Source: Gottschalkia acidurici 9a (GTDB taxonomy: Bacteria; Bacillota; Clostridia; Tissierellales; Gottschalkiaceae). Taken from it: a stretch of DNA of 64,000 bases. Location of the stretch: the NCBI RefSeq assembly GCF_000299355.1, contig NC_018664.1, positions 1,596,380 through 1,660,379 on the forward strand. Reading direction: 5' to 3'. Of the stretch, positions 25,560 to 35,959 are shown one piece after another; the first letter of the stretch is position 1; each line of letters begins with the position of its first letter. The notes below the pieces were generated by a model that was given only the letters and a program-made list of their open reading frames with translations, made no database searches and had not been told where the DNA came from. The translations under genes and the position numbers were made by a program.

Positions 25560-26633
25560 TTATTCAGTCTTATTATCTTTAATATTAGAATTTTGTGCTT
25601 GAACTGTAGCGTCCTTTTCAACTATATTTTTATTATCCTGTACTGACTCCTGTAATCCAAACTTTTCTCTTATTTTCTTATCTATTTCCTTTGTAACATC
25701 TGGATTATCTCTTAAGAATTCTTTTGAATTTTCTCTACCTTGACCTAGCCTATGTGATCCATAGCTATACCAGGATCCAGACTTGTTTATAATATCACAA
25801 TTAGCACCTACATCTAGTATATTACCCTCTCTAGATATACCTGTACCATACATTATATCTACTTCAGCTTGTTTAAAAGGTGCCGCTACCTTATTCTTAA
25901 CAACCTTTATTCTAGTTCTACTTCCTATAACTTCTTCACCTTGTTTTAATGCTTCAATTCTTCTTACATCAAGTCTTACAGATGCGTAGAACTTTAGTGC
26001 TCTACCTCCAGTAGTCGTCTCTGGACTTCCAAACATTACACCTACTTTTTCTCTTAGCTGATTTATAAATATAGCAGTTGTATTAGATCTCTTTATAGCT
26101 CCCGCAAGCTTTCTAAGCGCTTGAGACATTAATCTAGCCTGTAATCCTATATGACTGTCCCCCATTTCTCCTTCAATCTCAGCCTTAGGAACCAATGCTG
26201 CTACTGAGTCTACTACTATTATATCTACAGCACCACTTCTTACTAGAGCTTCAGCTATTTCAAGTGCTTGCTCTCCAGTATCAGGTTGTGATACTATTAG
26301 GTTTTCTATATCTACCCCTAAATTCTTAGCATATTGTGGATCAAGTGCATGCTCTGCATCTATGAACGCTGCAACTCCTCCAATTTTTTGATGCTCCGCG
26401 ATAGCATGAAGAGCTACAGTAGTTTTACCAGAAGATTCTGGTCCATATATTTCTATTATTCTTCCTCTAGGAAAACCTCCTATACCTATAGCTATATCTA
26501 AGTCTAGAGCCCCTGTAGAAACTGCTTCCACGTTTAATTTAGATTCTTCACCCAGAGTCATTATAGACCCTTTTCCAAACTGTTTTTCGATTTGACTTAT
26601 AGCCATTTCTAATGCTTTAGCTTTTTCACTCAT
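25560..26633 (-). CDS. recA: Recombinase RecA
   Basis: 357 residues. Forms filaments on single-stranded DNA, drives strand exchange and triggers LexA cleavage. Walker [10 protein letters not shown] (near 65), [16 protein letters not shown], the L2 loop region [14 protein letters not shown] and [10 protein letters not shown] are all normal. The C-terminal tail (from about 330) is low complexity and acidic. ATG follows GGGAGAAT, part of which lies in a CCCAGAT/ATCTGGG hairpin. A LexA box sits in the promoter. cinA is directly upstream, as in Bacillus. Confidence 0.98.
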   Translation of the reverse strand: MSEKAKALEMAISQIEKQFGKGSIMTLGEESKLNVEAVSTGALDLDIAIGIGGFPRGRIIEIYGPESSGKTTVALHAIAEHQKIGGVAAFIDAEHALDPQYAKNLGVDIENLIVSQPDTGEQALEIAEALVRSGAVDIIVVDSVAALVPKAEIEGEMGDSHIGLQARLMSQALRKLAGAIKRSNTTAIFINQLREKVGVMFGSPETTTGGRALKFYASVRLDVRRIEALKQGEEVIGSRTRIKVVKNKVAAPFKQAEVDIMYGTGISREGNILDVGANCDIINKSGSWYSYGSHRLGQGRENSKEFLRDNPDVTKEIDKKIREKFGLQESVQDNKNIVEKDATVQAQNSNIKDNKTE

Positions 26634-26674
26634 ATTCTCCCAGATAATCTGGGTTCACCACCTTTTATTTTTTT

Positions 26675-26724
26675 CGAACGTTTGTTCCTATATGTATTAT
26701 AAATCAGTTTTGAAATATAGTCAA
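26675..26724 (-). promoter_or_regulatory. recA promoter with LexA box
   Basis: Minus strand TTGACT (26719-26724), 17 bases, TATAAT (26696-26701), then a LexA box GGAACAAACGTTCG (26675-26688) just after the -10. The same operator type as at lexA confirms the local SOS consensus. Confidence 0.85.
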
Positions 26725-26736
26725 TAGTACAAAAGA

Positions 26737-27978
26737 CTAATGGTTTAAATTTAAAATGTATTTTCTTACTATATCAAAAGCAGAGTTACTAGCTCTAACT
26801 TGTACTCCCTTTCTGTCTCCAATAAATATATTTTTTCTCAACTATATATTCTTCCTTAGTGGCTAGACAAATATATACTAGACCAACAGGCTTTTCTTTA
26901 CTTCCTCCGTGAGGTCCTGCTAACCCTGTTATAGATACAGCTAAATCTAGATCTCCTTTTTTAATAATCCTTTAGCCATTTCTATAGATGTTTCTTCACT
27001 AACGGCTCCAAATAAGTCTAAAGTTTCTTTTTTAACTCCGACTTCTTCTATCTTGGCTCTATTGCTATAAGTAATTATGCTTCTGTCTAATACATTAGAA
27101 GCCCCACTTATTTTAGTAAGTCTGCTAGAGACAAGTCCACCTGTGCATGACTCACAGAAGCCTATCTTAAAATTCTTTTCATTAAGTAATTTAAATACAG
27201 TCTCCTCTATCTTTTCATTATTAAAACTATATATATACTTTTTTATTTTCTTATGTATCTTCTTTTCAACTTCTCTTAATAATAAATTAGCTTTCTGTTC
27301 GTTTTTATACTTAATAGTTATTCTTATGTCTACTTGACCGTCTCTTGCATAAGTTGCTATATAAGGATTTTTATAATTAGAAATGATATCTTTTATTTCT
27401 TCCTCTAGCTGTGATTCACCTATTCCTATCGTATTTATAGTTCTGGTTTTTATCTTTATATTTGATAAATCCCATAAAAGAGGAACTACATTCTGCTTAA
27501 ACATATTATTAACTTCTCTTGGTGGTCCAGGTAGTAGTATTATCACTCTTTTGTCCTCTTTAATGAAAAAACCTGGCGCTGTTCCTTTACTATTTTCTAA
27601 AACTATACTATTGTTAGGAACATACGCTTGTTTCACATTATTTTTAGTCATATTAATATTTCTTTTTTCGAAAAAACTACTTATAGAAGACAATACTTCT
27701 TTATCCAAAATTAGTTCTCTACCTATAGTATTGCATACCACTTCTTTCGTGAAATCATCTTCTGTAGGTCCAAGTCCACCGGTATATATGATTACATCTG
27801 ATCTTTTTAATGCTAATTCAGTAGCAAATTCTATATCTTCCTTATTATCTCTGATCATAGTACAGAACCTAGTCTCTATACCTAATACTGTCAACTCCTC
27901 ACTAAGGAATTTAGAGTTTGAGTTAAGGGTCTTTCCGGCTAGTAATTCGTCCCCTACATTAATTATTTCAGCATTCAT
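26737..27978 (-). pseudogene. cinA: CinA-family protein, two compensating frameshifts
   Basis: CinA-like nucleotide-processing protein (N-terminal MoaB-like domain with NVGDELLAGKTLNSN and YTGGLGPTEDD; C-terminal NMN deamidase domain with GFCESCTGGLVSSRLT). The frame breaks after AKGLLKK at A6 (plus T 26957-26962), where A7 would give [19 protein letters not shown]. It breaks again at A6 (26831-26836), where A5 gives [18 protein letters not shown]. The total length is 414 codons, as expected, so one deletion and one insertion cancel. ATG 27978 has GAGGAGAG upstream. The first break is again an A_AAA_AAG heptamer. Confidence 0.85.
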
Positions 27979-28003
27979 ATTACTACTCTCCTCATTAGCG
28001 TAA

Positions 28004-28549
28004 TTACTTACTACCTGCAAAAAGAACTTCCTTATTTTTATATATATAATCAGCACCAGAAACCACTGTAAATATTAGTGCTAACGCTACAGATATTTTG
28101 TCAAAAGGAAAATTAATTAGGGAAAAAGGAAAATTATTTATTAATAGTGATACTATAGCTATTATTTGTGTTATTGTCTTAAATTTTCCCCAGTAGCTCG
28201 CTGCAATAGTTATACCTTCAGAAGCTGCAAGTACTCTAAGACCTGTGATTGCAAACTCTCTTGCTATAATAACTATTACTATAGCAGAGTGAATTTTACC
28301 CATTTCCACAAGTGATATTAGTGCAGCAGAAACTAATAACTTATCTGCTAAAGGATCCATGAATTTACCAAACTTAGTTATTTGATTTCTACTTCTGGCT
28401 ATATATCCATCTAGACCATCAGTTAAAGCAGCTATTATGAATACTAACGCTGCTATATAGTCACCGTACGGCATTTTTACTAAAAGAAAAAACATAAACA
28501 CAGGAACTAGAAGAATTCTTACAATAGTTATCTTATTTGCCAGATTCAT
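28004..28549 (-). CDS. pgsA: CDP-diacylglycerol-glycerol-3-phosphate 3-phosphatidyltransferase
   Basis: 181 residues, an integral membrane enzyme making phosphatidylglycerophosphate. The CDP-alcohol phosphotransferase motif is complete: DGLDGYIARSRNQITKFGKF followed by MDPLAD. About five hydrophobic helices. ATG follows GGAGATG and lies inside the last codons of rimO (17-base overlap), so translation is coupled. rimO-pgsA-cinA-recA is a standard clostridial order. Confidence 0.95.
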   Translation of the reverse strand: MNLANKITIVRILLVPVFMFFLLVKMPYGDYIAALVFIIAALTDGLDGYIARSRNQITKFGKFMDPLADKLLVSAALISLVEMGKIHSAIVIVIIAREFAITGLRVLAASEGITIAASYWGKFKTITQIIAIVSLLINNFPFSLINFPFDKISVALALIFTVVSGADYIYKNKEVLFAGSK

Positions 28550-29873
28550 TTAAAACATCTCCTATCAAGTCATACTCTAAACAATCTGATATGACTATAT
28601 TTTTAAAGGAACCTACTTCTAATTCATCTTCAGAGTTAATATAAACTACACCATCTATTTCAGGACTGTCCATATAAGTTCTTCCTATATACACTTTATC
28701 TTCAGCTTTTTCATCTATAATTACTTTATATTTAGATCCTATTTTAAAACTGTTTTTTTCTAATGAAATTTGTTGTTGCAATTCCATTAATAAATCTTGT
28801 CTTTTTACTTTAGTTTCTTCATCTATTTGATTATCTAGAAGGGACGCAGGAGTACCATCTTCTTTTGAATAAGTGAACACACCTAATCTATCAAACTTCA
28901 TCTCTTTTACATATTCATATAGTTCCATAAACTCATCTTCAGTTTCTCCTGGAAATCCTACTATCAGTGTTGTTCTTATAGTTATATCCGGAATTATCAT
29001 TCTAAGTTTATTTATAAGTCCAGTTATAGACTCTTTACTTGTTTTTCGATTCATTCTTTTTAGAACCGCATTACTGATATGTTGTATAGGAATATCTACA
29101 TATTTTGCAACTTTAGAGTTTTCTTTTATACTTTCTATTAATTCATCTTGGAAAGTATCAGGGTATAGATATAATATTCTTATCCACTCTAGTCCTTCTA
29201 TTTTATTTAATTCTTCTAGTAAATATGGAAGCTTATATTCTTTATATATATCAATACCATATTTAGTTGTATCTTGTGCTATCAATATTATTTCTTTAGT
29301 ACCATTGCTCACTAACTGATTGGCTTCTCTAATTATATCTTCTACTTTTCGACTTCTATACTTACCCCTTAAACTAGGAATTATACAATACGTACATAAA
29401 TTGTCGCATCCCTCTGCAATCTTGATATATGATGTAAACTCTTTATCATTAAGTATTCTTCTTATGCTTTCATCATAGTCCGCATCTATTTCTCCAACCC
29501 TTATAACTTTTTCACCTTTTAAAAGTTCATTAATTAAAGCAACTATATCGTTAATATTTCCGGTTCCTAATATTCCATCTACCTCTGGTAATTCTTTCAT
29601 AAGTTCCTCTCTATATCTCTCTCCTAAACATCCTGCTACTATTAACATCTTACACTTTCCATTTTCTTTATATTGAGCGGCTTCTAAAATAGTATTTATA
29701 GATTCTTCTTTAGCTTTATCTATAAATCCACATGTATTTATTATAATTATTTCTGCCTCTTCTTCATTTTCACTTAGGATGAAATTATTTTCTTTTAATA
29801 TTCCCATCATCTGTTCAGAATCGACTAAGTTTTTTGAACACCCTAAAGAAATTATTGATATACTATGATTCAT
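28533..29873 (-). CDS. rimO: Ribosomal protein S12 methylthiotransferase RimO
   Basis: 446 residues. A radical-SAM enzyme that adds a methylthio group to the conserved Asp of S12. The UPF0004 domain has Cys in LGCSKNLVDSE, NTCGF and GCLGERY; the radical-SAM cluster is CDNLCTYC in the EGCDNLCTYCIIPSLRG region; a C-terminal TRAM domain follows. SLGCSKNLVDSEQ separates it from MiaB. ATG follows AAAGGAGTC. Confidence 0.95.
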   Translation of the reverse strand: MNHSISIISLGCSKNLVDSEQMMGILKENNFILSENEEEAEIIIINTCGFIDKAKEESINTILEAAQYKENGKCKMLIVAGCLGERYREELMKELPEVDGILGTGNINDIVALINELLKGEKVIRVGEIDADYDESIRRILNDKEFTSYIKIAEGCDNLCTYCIIPSLRGKYRSRKVEDIIREANQLVSNGTKEIILIAQDTTKYGIDIYKEYKLPYLLEELNKIEGLEWIRILYLYPDTFQDELIESIKENSKVAKYVDIPIQHISNAVLKRMNRKTSKESITGLINKLRMIIPDITIRTTLIVGFPGETEDEFMELYEYVKEMKFDRLGVFTYSKEDGTPASLLDNQIDEETKVKRQDLLMELQQQISLEKNSFKIGSKYKVIIDEKAEDKVYIGRTYMDSPEIDGVVYINSEDELEVGSFKNIVISDCLEYDLIGDVLNESGK

Positions 29874-29969
29874 ATACAGACTCCTTTCATGTTTAACAGC
29901 GATTTAAATTAATTGTATGAAATTATTTTATCATATAGTTTCAGTTTAACAACACTTGTTTTTTACTTT

Positions 29970-32270
29970 TTAGCTTTCTAACTCCTCCTTGGTAATTAGA
30001 ACCTTTCTAGGCTTACTTCCCTCGTGTCCTCCAACTACACCTCTTTGTTCCATCTCATCTACAATTCTAGCAGCACGAGCGTAGCCTATTTTAAGTTTAC
30101 GTTGAAGTAAAGAAATAGATGCTTGTCCTTCATCTATGACAATTTCTATAGCTTTTGAAAGCAACTCATCTGAACCTTCAAGAGATATATTCTCTTGGCT
30201 TTCTATTTTTTCTATTACATCTTCCTCATATTCAACTTCATGCTCTTCTTTTAAAAAATTAACTATTTCTTCTACTTCTTCGTCTCCAATAAATGCACCT
30301 TGTATTCTTATTGGCTTAGATTCTCCTACTGGATTGAAAAGCATATCTCCTCTACCCAATAATTTCTCAGCTCCACTCATGTCTAAAATTGTTCTAGAAT
30401 CTACTTGTGAGGATACAGCAAAAGATATACGAGATGGAACATTTGCTTTTATAGTTCCAGTTATAATGTCCACAGAAGGTCTTTGGGTTGCTATTATTAA
30501 ATGTATTCCTGCTGCCCTAGCCATTTGGGCAAGCCTACAAATATAATCTTCTACCTCAGAAGCTGCAACCATCATTAAGTCAGCAAGTTCATCTATTATT
30601 ATAACTATTTGAGGCATTCTTTCTAATTGATCTTCTAACTTATTATTATAACTTCCAAGATCTCTTACACCTGTTTCTGCAAATAATTTATATCTTTTAG
30701 TCATTTCTTGTACTGCCCAGTTTAAAGCATTTGCTGCTTTTTTGGGATCTGTAACTACGGGGATTAATAAGTGGGGTATTCCATTATATATACTTAACTC
30801 TACTACTTTTGGATCTATCATAAGTAGCTTTACTTCATTTGGTTTAGATTTATAAAGAATACTAGCTATTAGTGTATTTATACATACACTTTTTCCTGAT
30901 CCTGTTGCTCCAGCTATCAACAAGTGAGGCATTTTCTCAATATTAGCTACCATAGGTTTTCCTGAGATATCTTTTCCAAGAGCTATTGGTATCTTTGTGT
31001 CCATTTCTTCATACTCTTTTGATTCTATTATTTCTCTTAAATTAACTCCAACTTTATTTTTGTTAGGTACCTCTATTCCTATAGCAGATTTTCCTGGTAT
31101 AGGTGCTTCCATTCTTAGGTCTGATGAAGCTAAACTAAGAGCTATATCATTAGATAAGCTTACTATCCTACTTACTTTTACACCTGGAGCTGGCTGTATC
31201 TCATATCTAGTTATTGATGGCCCTATACTTACTTGACTAATTTTAGCCTCTATTCCAAAGTTAGATAATGTCTCTAAAAGTTTATTAGCATTTTTTATTA
31301 CTTCCTTTTCTTCACTTTGATTTCCGATTCCTTCCTTTTTTCTCAAGATATCTATTGATGGAAACTTATAATCTTCATAGAAGTTAGTATTGTTTATTAT
31401 ATTTACTTTATTTAAACTATCACAAGCACTGCTATCTTTTTTATCTTCAGTATAATTTTTTTTCAAAATATCTTTGTTTTCTGTTAAATCTTCTATAGAT
31501 TCTTGTTTTGAATAGTCTAATATTTTGATTCTCTTATCATTTTCGTTTTTTTCTTCCTGATCTCCAAATACTTCAAGACTACTAACTACTTTTTCATCTT
31601 TACTTTTCATTAGATAGTCCTTCAAACCTTTGCTATCAGTCTCATCATTATTATGGGTTACTATTTTAGGCATTTTATTAGGGATATCAGTACCCATGAG
31701 TTCCTTACCTATACTTTTAGCTCCTATTATGAAATTTTTTATACTCGAATAAATTTTTCTAATAATATTTATTAGGCTTTTATCTGTAAGTGTTAATATA
31801 GATATAAGAACTATAGATGATAGTATTATATATGATCCTATTTTTCCGAATAAGGTTACTGATATATAAGAAAAAACACACCCTACTAGTCCACCACCTA
31901 TTCCTTGCTTACCAAACTCCATAGACACTTTCATTGCTTCAATAAATGTTAATTTGCCTTTCTCGAGAAAAGAAGTATGGATTATTATCACAGTACTTAT
32001 ATTAGCCAAAAAAATATAAATTATCTTTTTTGATAAATCCATGATATTAAACATAAAAATAATTGTCATTATAGTTGATATATAGGGGAGTATGTATCCG
32101 TATATGCCGAATGTAGATAATAGTATTTCTTTTATCAAACTTCCTACGAAGCCCGTTGACTCACTATATAAGCTAATTATAGATAGGATAGAGAAAGCAA
32201 CAATAGAAACATACAACGCTTCTTTATTTACTACGTTCAATCTAGATTTATTTTTTTTACTAGCTTTCAA
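29970..32270 (-). CDS. DNA translocase FtsK/SpoIIIE
   Basis: 766 residues. Four N-terminal membrane helices (to about 170), a charged linker, then the motor: Walker A GATGSGKSVC, Walker B IVIIIDELADLMM, and FAVSSQVDSRTILD. The C-terminal gamma winged helix (ASISLLQRKLKIGYARAARI) reads KOPS/SRS sequences and, in FtsK, contacts XerD. It may serve both septal DNA clearing and spore chromosome transfer. TTG start with GAGGTGATC upstream. The Xer recombinase at 12074 is a possible partner in dimer resolution. Confidence 0.94.
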   Translation of the reverse strand: MKASKKNKSRLNVVNKEALYVSIVAFSILSIISLYSESTGFVGSLIKEILLSTFGIYGYILPYISTIMTIIFMFNIMDLSKKIIYIFLANISTVIIIHTSFLEKGKLTFIEAMKVSMEFGKQGIGGGLVGCVFSYISVTLFGKIGSYIILSSIVLISILTLTDKSLINIIRKIYSSIKNFIIGAKSIGKELMGTDIPNKMPKIVTHNNDETDSKGLKDYLMKSKDEKVVSSLEVFGDQEEKNENDKRIKILDYSKQESIEDLTENKDILKKNYTEDKKDSSACDSLNKVNIINNTNFYEDYKFPSIDILRKKEGIGNQSEEKEVIKNANKLLETLSNFGIEAKISQVSIGPSITRYEIQPAPGVKVSRIVSLSNDIALSLASSDLRMEAPIPGKSAIGIEVPNKNKVGVNLREIIESKEYEEMDTKIPIALGKDISGKPMVANIEKMPHLLIAGATGSGKSVCINTLIASILYKSKPNEVKLLMIDPKVVELSIYNGIPHLLIPVVTDPKKAANALNWAVQEMTKRYKLFAETGVRDLGSYNNKLEDQLERMPQIVIIIDELADLMMVAASEVEDYICRLAQMARAAGIHLIIATQRPSVDIITGTIKANVPSRISFAVSSQVDSRTILDMSGAEKLLGRGDMLFNPVGESKPIRIQGAFIGDEEVEEIVNFLKEEHEVEYEEDVIEKIESQENISLEGSDELLSKAIEIVIDEGQASISLLQRKLKIGYARAARIVDEMEQRGVVGGHEGSKPRKVLITKEELES

Positions 32271-32302
32271 TATTGATCACCTCTAAGAACATTTCTATAA
32301 AA

Positions 32303-32349
32303 AATTAAAAAATCCTCTAGTTAAAAACTCATGTCTTTAACTAGAAGAG
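32303..32349 (-). terminator. Terminator of the tepA unit
   Basis: Minus strand CTCTTCTAGTTAAA/TTTAACTAGAGGA hairpin followed by TTTTTT, lying between tepA and ftsK. Confidence 0.8.
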
Positions 32350-32511
32350 TTGTCATTTTGTCATTGCCATGATTCCTATTATATAAGTCGTAAAAAACAT
32401 TAGAAATTTAGCTTTCGCATTGCTACGTGATTTAAGCTAAACAATATCATTATTTTAGATTCTATTTGGCAATTAATTATAGCATAATATGAGTAAATAT
32501 ACTATTATAAT

Positions 32512-33261
32512 TTATTTATTAGCTATAAGTGATTTAAGTTTATTTAAAGCTACACCAAATCCTCCTACTTCATCTATTAAACCATATTGAACTGCTTCTT
32601 CTCCAATAAGTATTGTTCCTACATCATTTGCGATTTCATCCGTATCATACATTAGCTTTTGTAGTGTATTCTCATCTATATCTGAAGTCCTTAATATAAA
32701 TTTTACTATTCTTTGCTGCATCTTTTCGAAGTACCTAAATGTTTGTGGCACTCCTATAACTAGTCCCGTCATTCTTATAGGATGAATAGTCATAGTCGCA
32801 GTTGGTGCTATAAACGAATAGTCACTACATGTTGCTAGAGGTACACCTATGCTATGTCCTCCTCCTAGTACTAAAGATACACTTGGTTTACTCAAGCTAC
32901 TTATCATTTCAGACAATGCTAGACCAGCCTCTACATCTCCTCCTAGAGTATTTAATAGTATAAATACTCCTTTAATATTATCATTTTGTTCAGCAGCTAT
33001 TAATAATGGTATTATGTGTTCATATTTAGTAGCTTTTCTTGGATCTGGTGATGATACGTGACCTTCTATTTCTCCAATGATTGATATAAACTGTATATCT
33101 TCTGGTGGAGAAACTATATTAGGAGTTCCTAAATTTTTTATATTCTGATTTGTTTCTTCACTTTCACTTAGAGTCTCGTTAGAATTTTCACTAGTTTCGT
33201 TTAAAATATGATTGTGTTTATTATCTAATATGATAATATCTTCTTTGCTAATATTTTTCAA
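32512..33261 (-). CDS. tepA: ClpP-like translocation-enhancing protease TepA
   Basis: 249 residues of the ClpP/SppA crotonase fold. ILLNTLGGDVEAGLALSE, catalytic Ser in GGGHSIGVPLAT and His in TIHPIRMTG, and the C-terminal GLIDEVGG match TepA (YmfB). The first 50 residues are polar and variable. TTG start after AAGAGGTGATA. Its place next to ftsK/spoIIIE and near mlpA and ymxH mirrors Bacillus; there, spoVF and dap genes intervene, here they are absent. Confidence 0.9.
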   Translation of the reverse strand: MKNISKEDIIILDNKHNHILNETSENSNETLSESEETNQNIKNLGTPNIVSPPEDIQFISIIGEIEGHVSSPDPRKATKYEHIIPLLIAAEQNDNIKGVFILLNTLGGDVEAGLALSEMISSLSKPSVSLVLGGGHSIGVPLATCSDYSFIAPTATMTIHPIRMTGLVIGVPQTFRYFEKMQQRIVKFILRTSDIDENTLQKLMYDTDEIANDVGTILIGEEAVQYGLIDEVGGFGVALNKLKSLIANK

Positions 33262-33352
33262 TCTTATATCACCTCTTAAGTTTTTTGTTTCTTTTATCTC
33301 TATGTATATTATTTACTAATTTTTATATTATATGCTTAGTTAAGATAATCTC

Positions 33353-33592
33353 TTATTTTTTATTAAATTCTATTATCATCATATCTTCTCCTATTTTTCT
33401 TATGCTATCCCAAGGAATTTCAACTTCATCTTTATCTCCAAATAATCTAAATTGATTTCTATCTGGTACTAATAACGATAATATCTTTCCGTTTTTTGTA
33501 TCTATAACTAAATCTGAATCATTTATTACTCCTAATCTTCCTCCATCATTTAAATTTACTATTTCTTTTCCTCCAAGTTCACTTAATCTCAT
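33353..33592 (-). CDS. ymxH: YlmC/YmxH-family PRC-barrel protein
   Basis: 79 residues: MRLSELGGKEIVNLNDGGRL start and IPWDSIRKIGEDMMIIE end are characteristic of the YlmC/YmxH sporulation-associated family. It is a small PRC-like beta-barrel of unknown biochemical role. ATG follows AGGAGGTA. Located between tepA and the M16 peptidase, as in Bacillus. Confidence 0.9.
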   Translation of the reverse strand: MRLSELGGKEIVNLNDGGRLGVINDSDLVIDTKNGKILSLLVPDRNQFRLFGDKDEVEIPWDSIRKIGEDMMIIEFNKK

Positions 33593-33703
33593 TGTTTTTT
33601 ACCTCCTACTATTTTGTATTTACTAATATGTTTATTATATTTTTTTATTTTATGTTCTTATCAATTATGATAAGGTTTATTTTGATATGTTTTTAGTGAA
33701 TTT

Positions 33704-33760
33704 AAAAAATGGTAAATTCTATACCCTTATATCATCCATAGGAATATGATTTACCATTTT
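33704..33760 (-). terminator. Terminator of the M16 peptidase gene
   Basis: AAAATGGTAAAT/ATTTACCATTTTTT arms with a loop of about 30 bases, T6 on the minus strand, ten bases past the stop. Confidence 0.75.
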
Positions 33761-33769
33761 ACTCTTAAT

Positions 33770-35047
33770 TTATATTATTTTATCATATATTAGATTTAGT
33801 TCTTTTGCCAACTTTTCTTCATCTTCTATATTTCCAACTATTGATATATTCAGAGAATCCTTACTAAAAACCTTATCTACTATTTTTCTTATATCTTCTA
33901 TTTTGACCTTATCTATTTTTTCTAATAACTCTTCTGGTGTATCTGTTCTACCTAGTAATAGTTCAGATCTACCTATATAAGACATTCGGCTAAATGTACT
34001 TTCAAGACCAAGTATATAGTTTCCCTTTAGTTGTTCTTTAGATTTATTCATTTCTTCCTCATTTATTAAGTTCTTCTTTATTTCATTTATATTTTTTACT
34101 ATAATTTCAGACACTGTTAGTATATTTTCTTTATTCATACCAGCATATATAGAGAATACACCTACATCTTTATATGAATACATATATGAGTATATAGAGT
34201 AAGCTAATCCCATATCTTCTCTAACCGTTTGAAATAACCTTGAACTCATTCCACCTCCAAATATGTTGTTTAATACTAAGAGGGGGTATAAGTCCATATT
34301 ACCACTATTTATACCCTCCATACCTAGGCATAAATGCATTTGTTCTATATCTTTAACTTTACTTATTATATTTCTATCTATTTTAGGTGGATTATTAACC
34401 TCTAAGTTTTTCTGATTTGGCTCCCAATTTCCAAAATACTCTTTTATTAAGTCCATTATATCTTCTTCTTTAAAGTTACCAGCTATAGATATCACTGTAT
34501 TCTCTGGTGTATAATAAGTTTTATAATAATCTAATATATCTTCTCTAGTTAAATTGTTTAGAGTTTCACTACTTCCTAGTATAGGCATTCCCAGTTGATG
34601 ATTATTGAAAATGCTCTTTGCTAGTAAATCAGTCACTAAATCTTCTGGTGAATCTTCGTACATCTTGATTTCTTCTAATATTACACCCTTTTCTTTCTTC
34701 ATTTCTTCTTCATCAAACTTAGAGTTAAATAGCATATCTGCTAATATCTCTATAGCGTCCGATAAATGATTATCTAATACTTTTACGTAATAGCAAGTGC
34801 ACTCTTTGCTTGTGAAGGCATTTATTTGTCCTCCTATATTATCTATGCTTTCTGCTATTTCTTTAGCTGTTCTCTTTTCAGTTCCCTTAAATATCATATG
34901 TTCAATAAAGTGTGTAACTCCATTATTATGAACATTTTCCCTTATCGATCCAGCCTCAACCCATATTCCTATAGATACTGATTTTACATAAGGTATATAT
35001 TCTGTTACTATTCTTAAGCCGTTTTCTAATGTTTTTTTATTATACAT
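33770..35047 (-). CDS. M16-family zinc metallopeptidase (MlpA/YmxG)
   Basis: 425 residues with two M16 repeats. The inverted zinc motif HFIEHMIFKGT (about residue 50) and the downstream glutamate in KGVILEEIKMYEDSPED form the active site. The C-terminal repeat lacks the motif, as usual. Orthologous position to Bacillus mlpA (ymxG) between ymxH and the YlxY deacetylase. ATG follows AGGAGGAG. Probable single unit with its own terminator. Confidence 0.92.
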   Translation of the reverse strand: MYNKKTLENGLRIVTEYIPYVKSVSIGIWVEAGSIRENVHNNGVTHFIEHMIFKGTEKRTAKEIAESIDNIGGQINAFTSKECTCYYVKVLDNHLSDAIEILADMLFNSKFDEEEMKKEKGVILEEIKMYEDSPEDLVTDLLAKSIFNNHQLGMPILGSSETLNNLTREDILDYYKTYYTPENTVISIAGNFKEEDIMDLIKEYFGNWEPNQKNLEVNNPPKIDRNIISKVKDIEQMHLCLGMEGINSGNMDLYPLLVLNNIFGGGMSSRLFQTVREDMGLAYSIYSYMYSYKDVGVFSIYAGMNKENILTVSEIIVKNINEIKKNLINEEEMNKSKEQLKGNYILGLESTFSRMSYIGRSELLLGRTDTPEELLEKIDKVKIEDIRKIVDKVFSKDSLNISIVGNIEDEEKLAKELNLIYDKII

Positions 35048-35126
35048 ATTCTCCTCCTATGTTTAAACTTAATCTATTCTATAAATAGTTGTAAAATAAA
35101 TTAGCTATACCATCAGATTAACTATA

Positions 35127-35843
35127 TTATTCTATGATATCATTAATTCCTCCAATCTCATAGCCTTTTTCTTTTAAGAGCTTTATCATTTCAGGTAATG
35201 CCTTAACAGTTTCTTCTGTAGGATGCATAAGTACTATTCCAGAGTCATCTGCTTTACTTACAACCCTATCCACGATTACATCCTTAGTACTATCTTCTCT
35301 CCAGTCTATGGTATCTATACTCCACATAATAACACTATAGTTTAAATCTTTAGCAGCCTTTACAGTATCATCATTAAAAGCACCTGACGGTGGTGCAAAA
35401 TACTTAGGTGAAGTACCTATAATTTCTTTTATTATTTCATCAGCCTTTAATATCTGCTCTTTATTTTCTTCAAAGTTTAATTTATCATAGTCTTTATGTA
35501 AATATCCATGATTTCCTATTTCATGCCCATTACTCTGTATTTCTCTTATTAATTCTTGATTTTTTTCTGCCCACCTTCCTGTAGGGAAAAATGTTATTTT
35601 AATATCATTCTCTTTAAAGATCTCCATCATTTTAGGTATATGTTCCTCACCCCAATCTATATTACAAGCAAATGCTATAGTATTTGCCTTTTTATTTCCT
35701 TTGTAATACACATCATCACGAAAAAATGTTTCTTGTGATTTGCTTCCCATGCTAATTACTAAAAAAGATAGTAAGAGTAAAAGTATAGTTAATCCTATTG
35801 CTATTTTGTATAAAGTCTTATGCCTTATATAAAATATTTTCAT
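35127..35843 (-). CDS. Membrane-anchored polysaccharide deacetylase-like protein (YlxY position)
   Basis: 238 residues. An N-terminal signal anchor (14-32), then a NodB-like domain: FACNIDWGEEHIP in place of the TFDDGP motif, the HxxxH-type metal motif in GNHGYLHKDY, FAPPSGAFN and the terminal LMHPTEET. The first motif keeps one Asp (IDW), so activity may be altered, as in the YlxY group. It lies directly after pnp, as in Bacillus. ATG follows AGGAGG. Confidence 0.88.
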   Translation of the reverse strand: MKIFYIRHKTLYKIAIGLTILLLLLSFLVISMGSKSQETFFRDDVYYKGNKKANTIAFACNIDWGEEHIPKMMEIFKENDIKITFFPTGRWAEKNQELIREIQSNGHEIGNHGYLHKDYDKLNFEENKEQILKADEIIKEIIGTSPKYFAPPSGAFNDDTVKAAKDLNYSVIMWSIDTIDWREDSTKDVIVDRVVSKADDSGIVLMHPTEETVKALPEMIKLLKEKGYEIGGINDIIE

Positions 35844-35920
35844 AGTTAAAACCTCCTAATTTTATTTATTCTTTTATTTATATACTTATTCTAAATAAAT
35901 AAAAATATAATAGTTTTTTC

Positions 35921-35959
35921 AAAAAATAAAAAAGACATAAACCTTTTTTGGCTCATGTC
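35921..35959 (-). terminator. Terminator of pnp
   Basis: Minus strand GACATGAGCC/GGTTTATGTC (G-T wobbles) with an A6 loop, then TTTTTTATTTTTT, starting at the pnp stop. Confidence 0.85.

Noticed and set aside
28873-29319. Plus-strand open frames inside rimO, pnp, ftsK, polC and other minus-strand genes
   Set aside because: They are antisense shadows of well-conserved genes, with Ser/Ile/Leu-rich composition and no ribosome sites.
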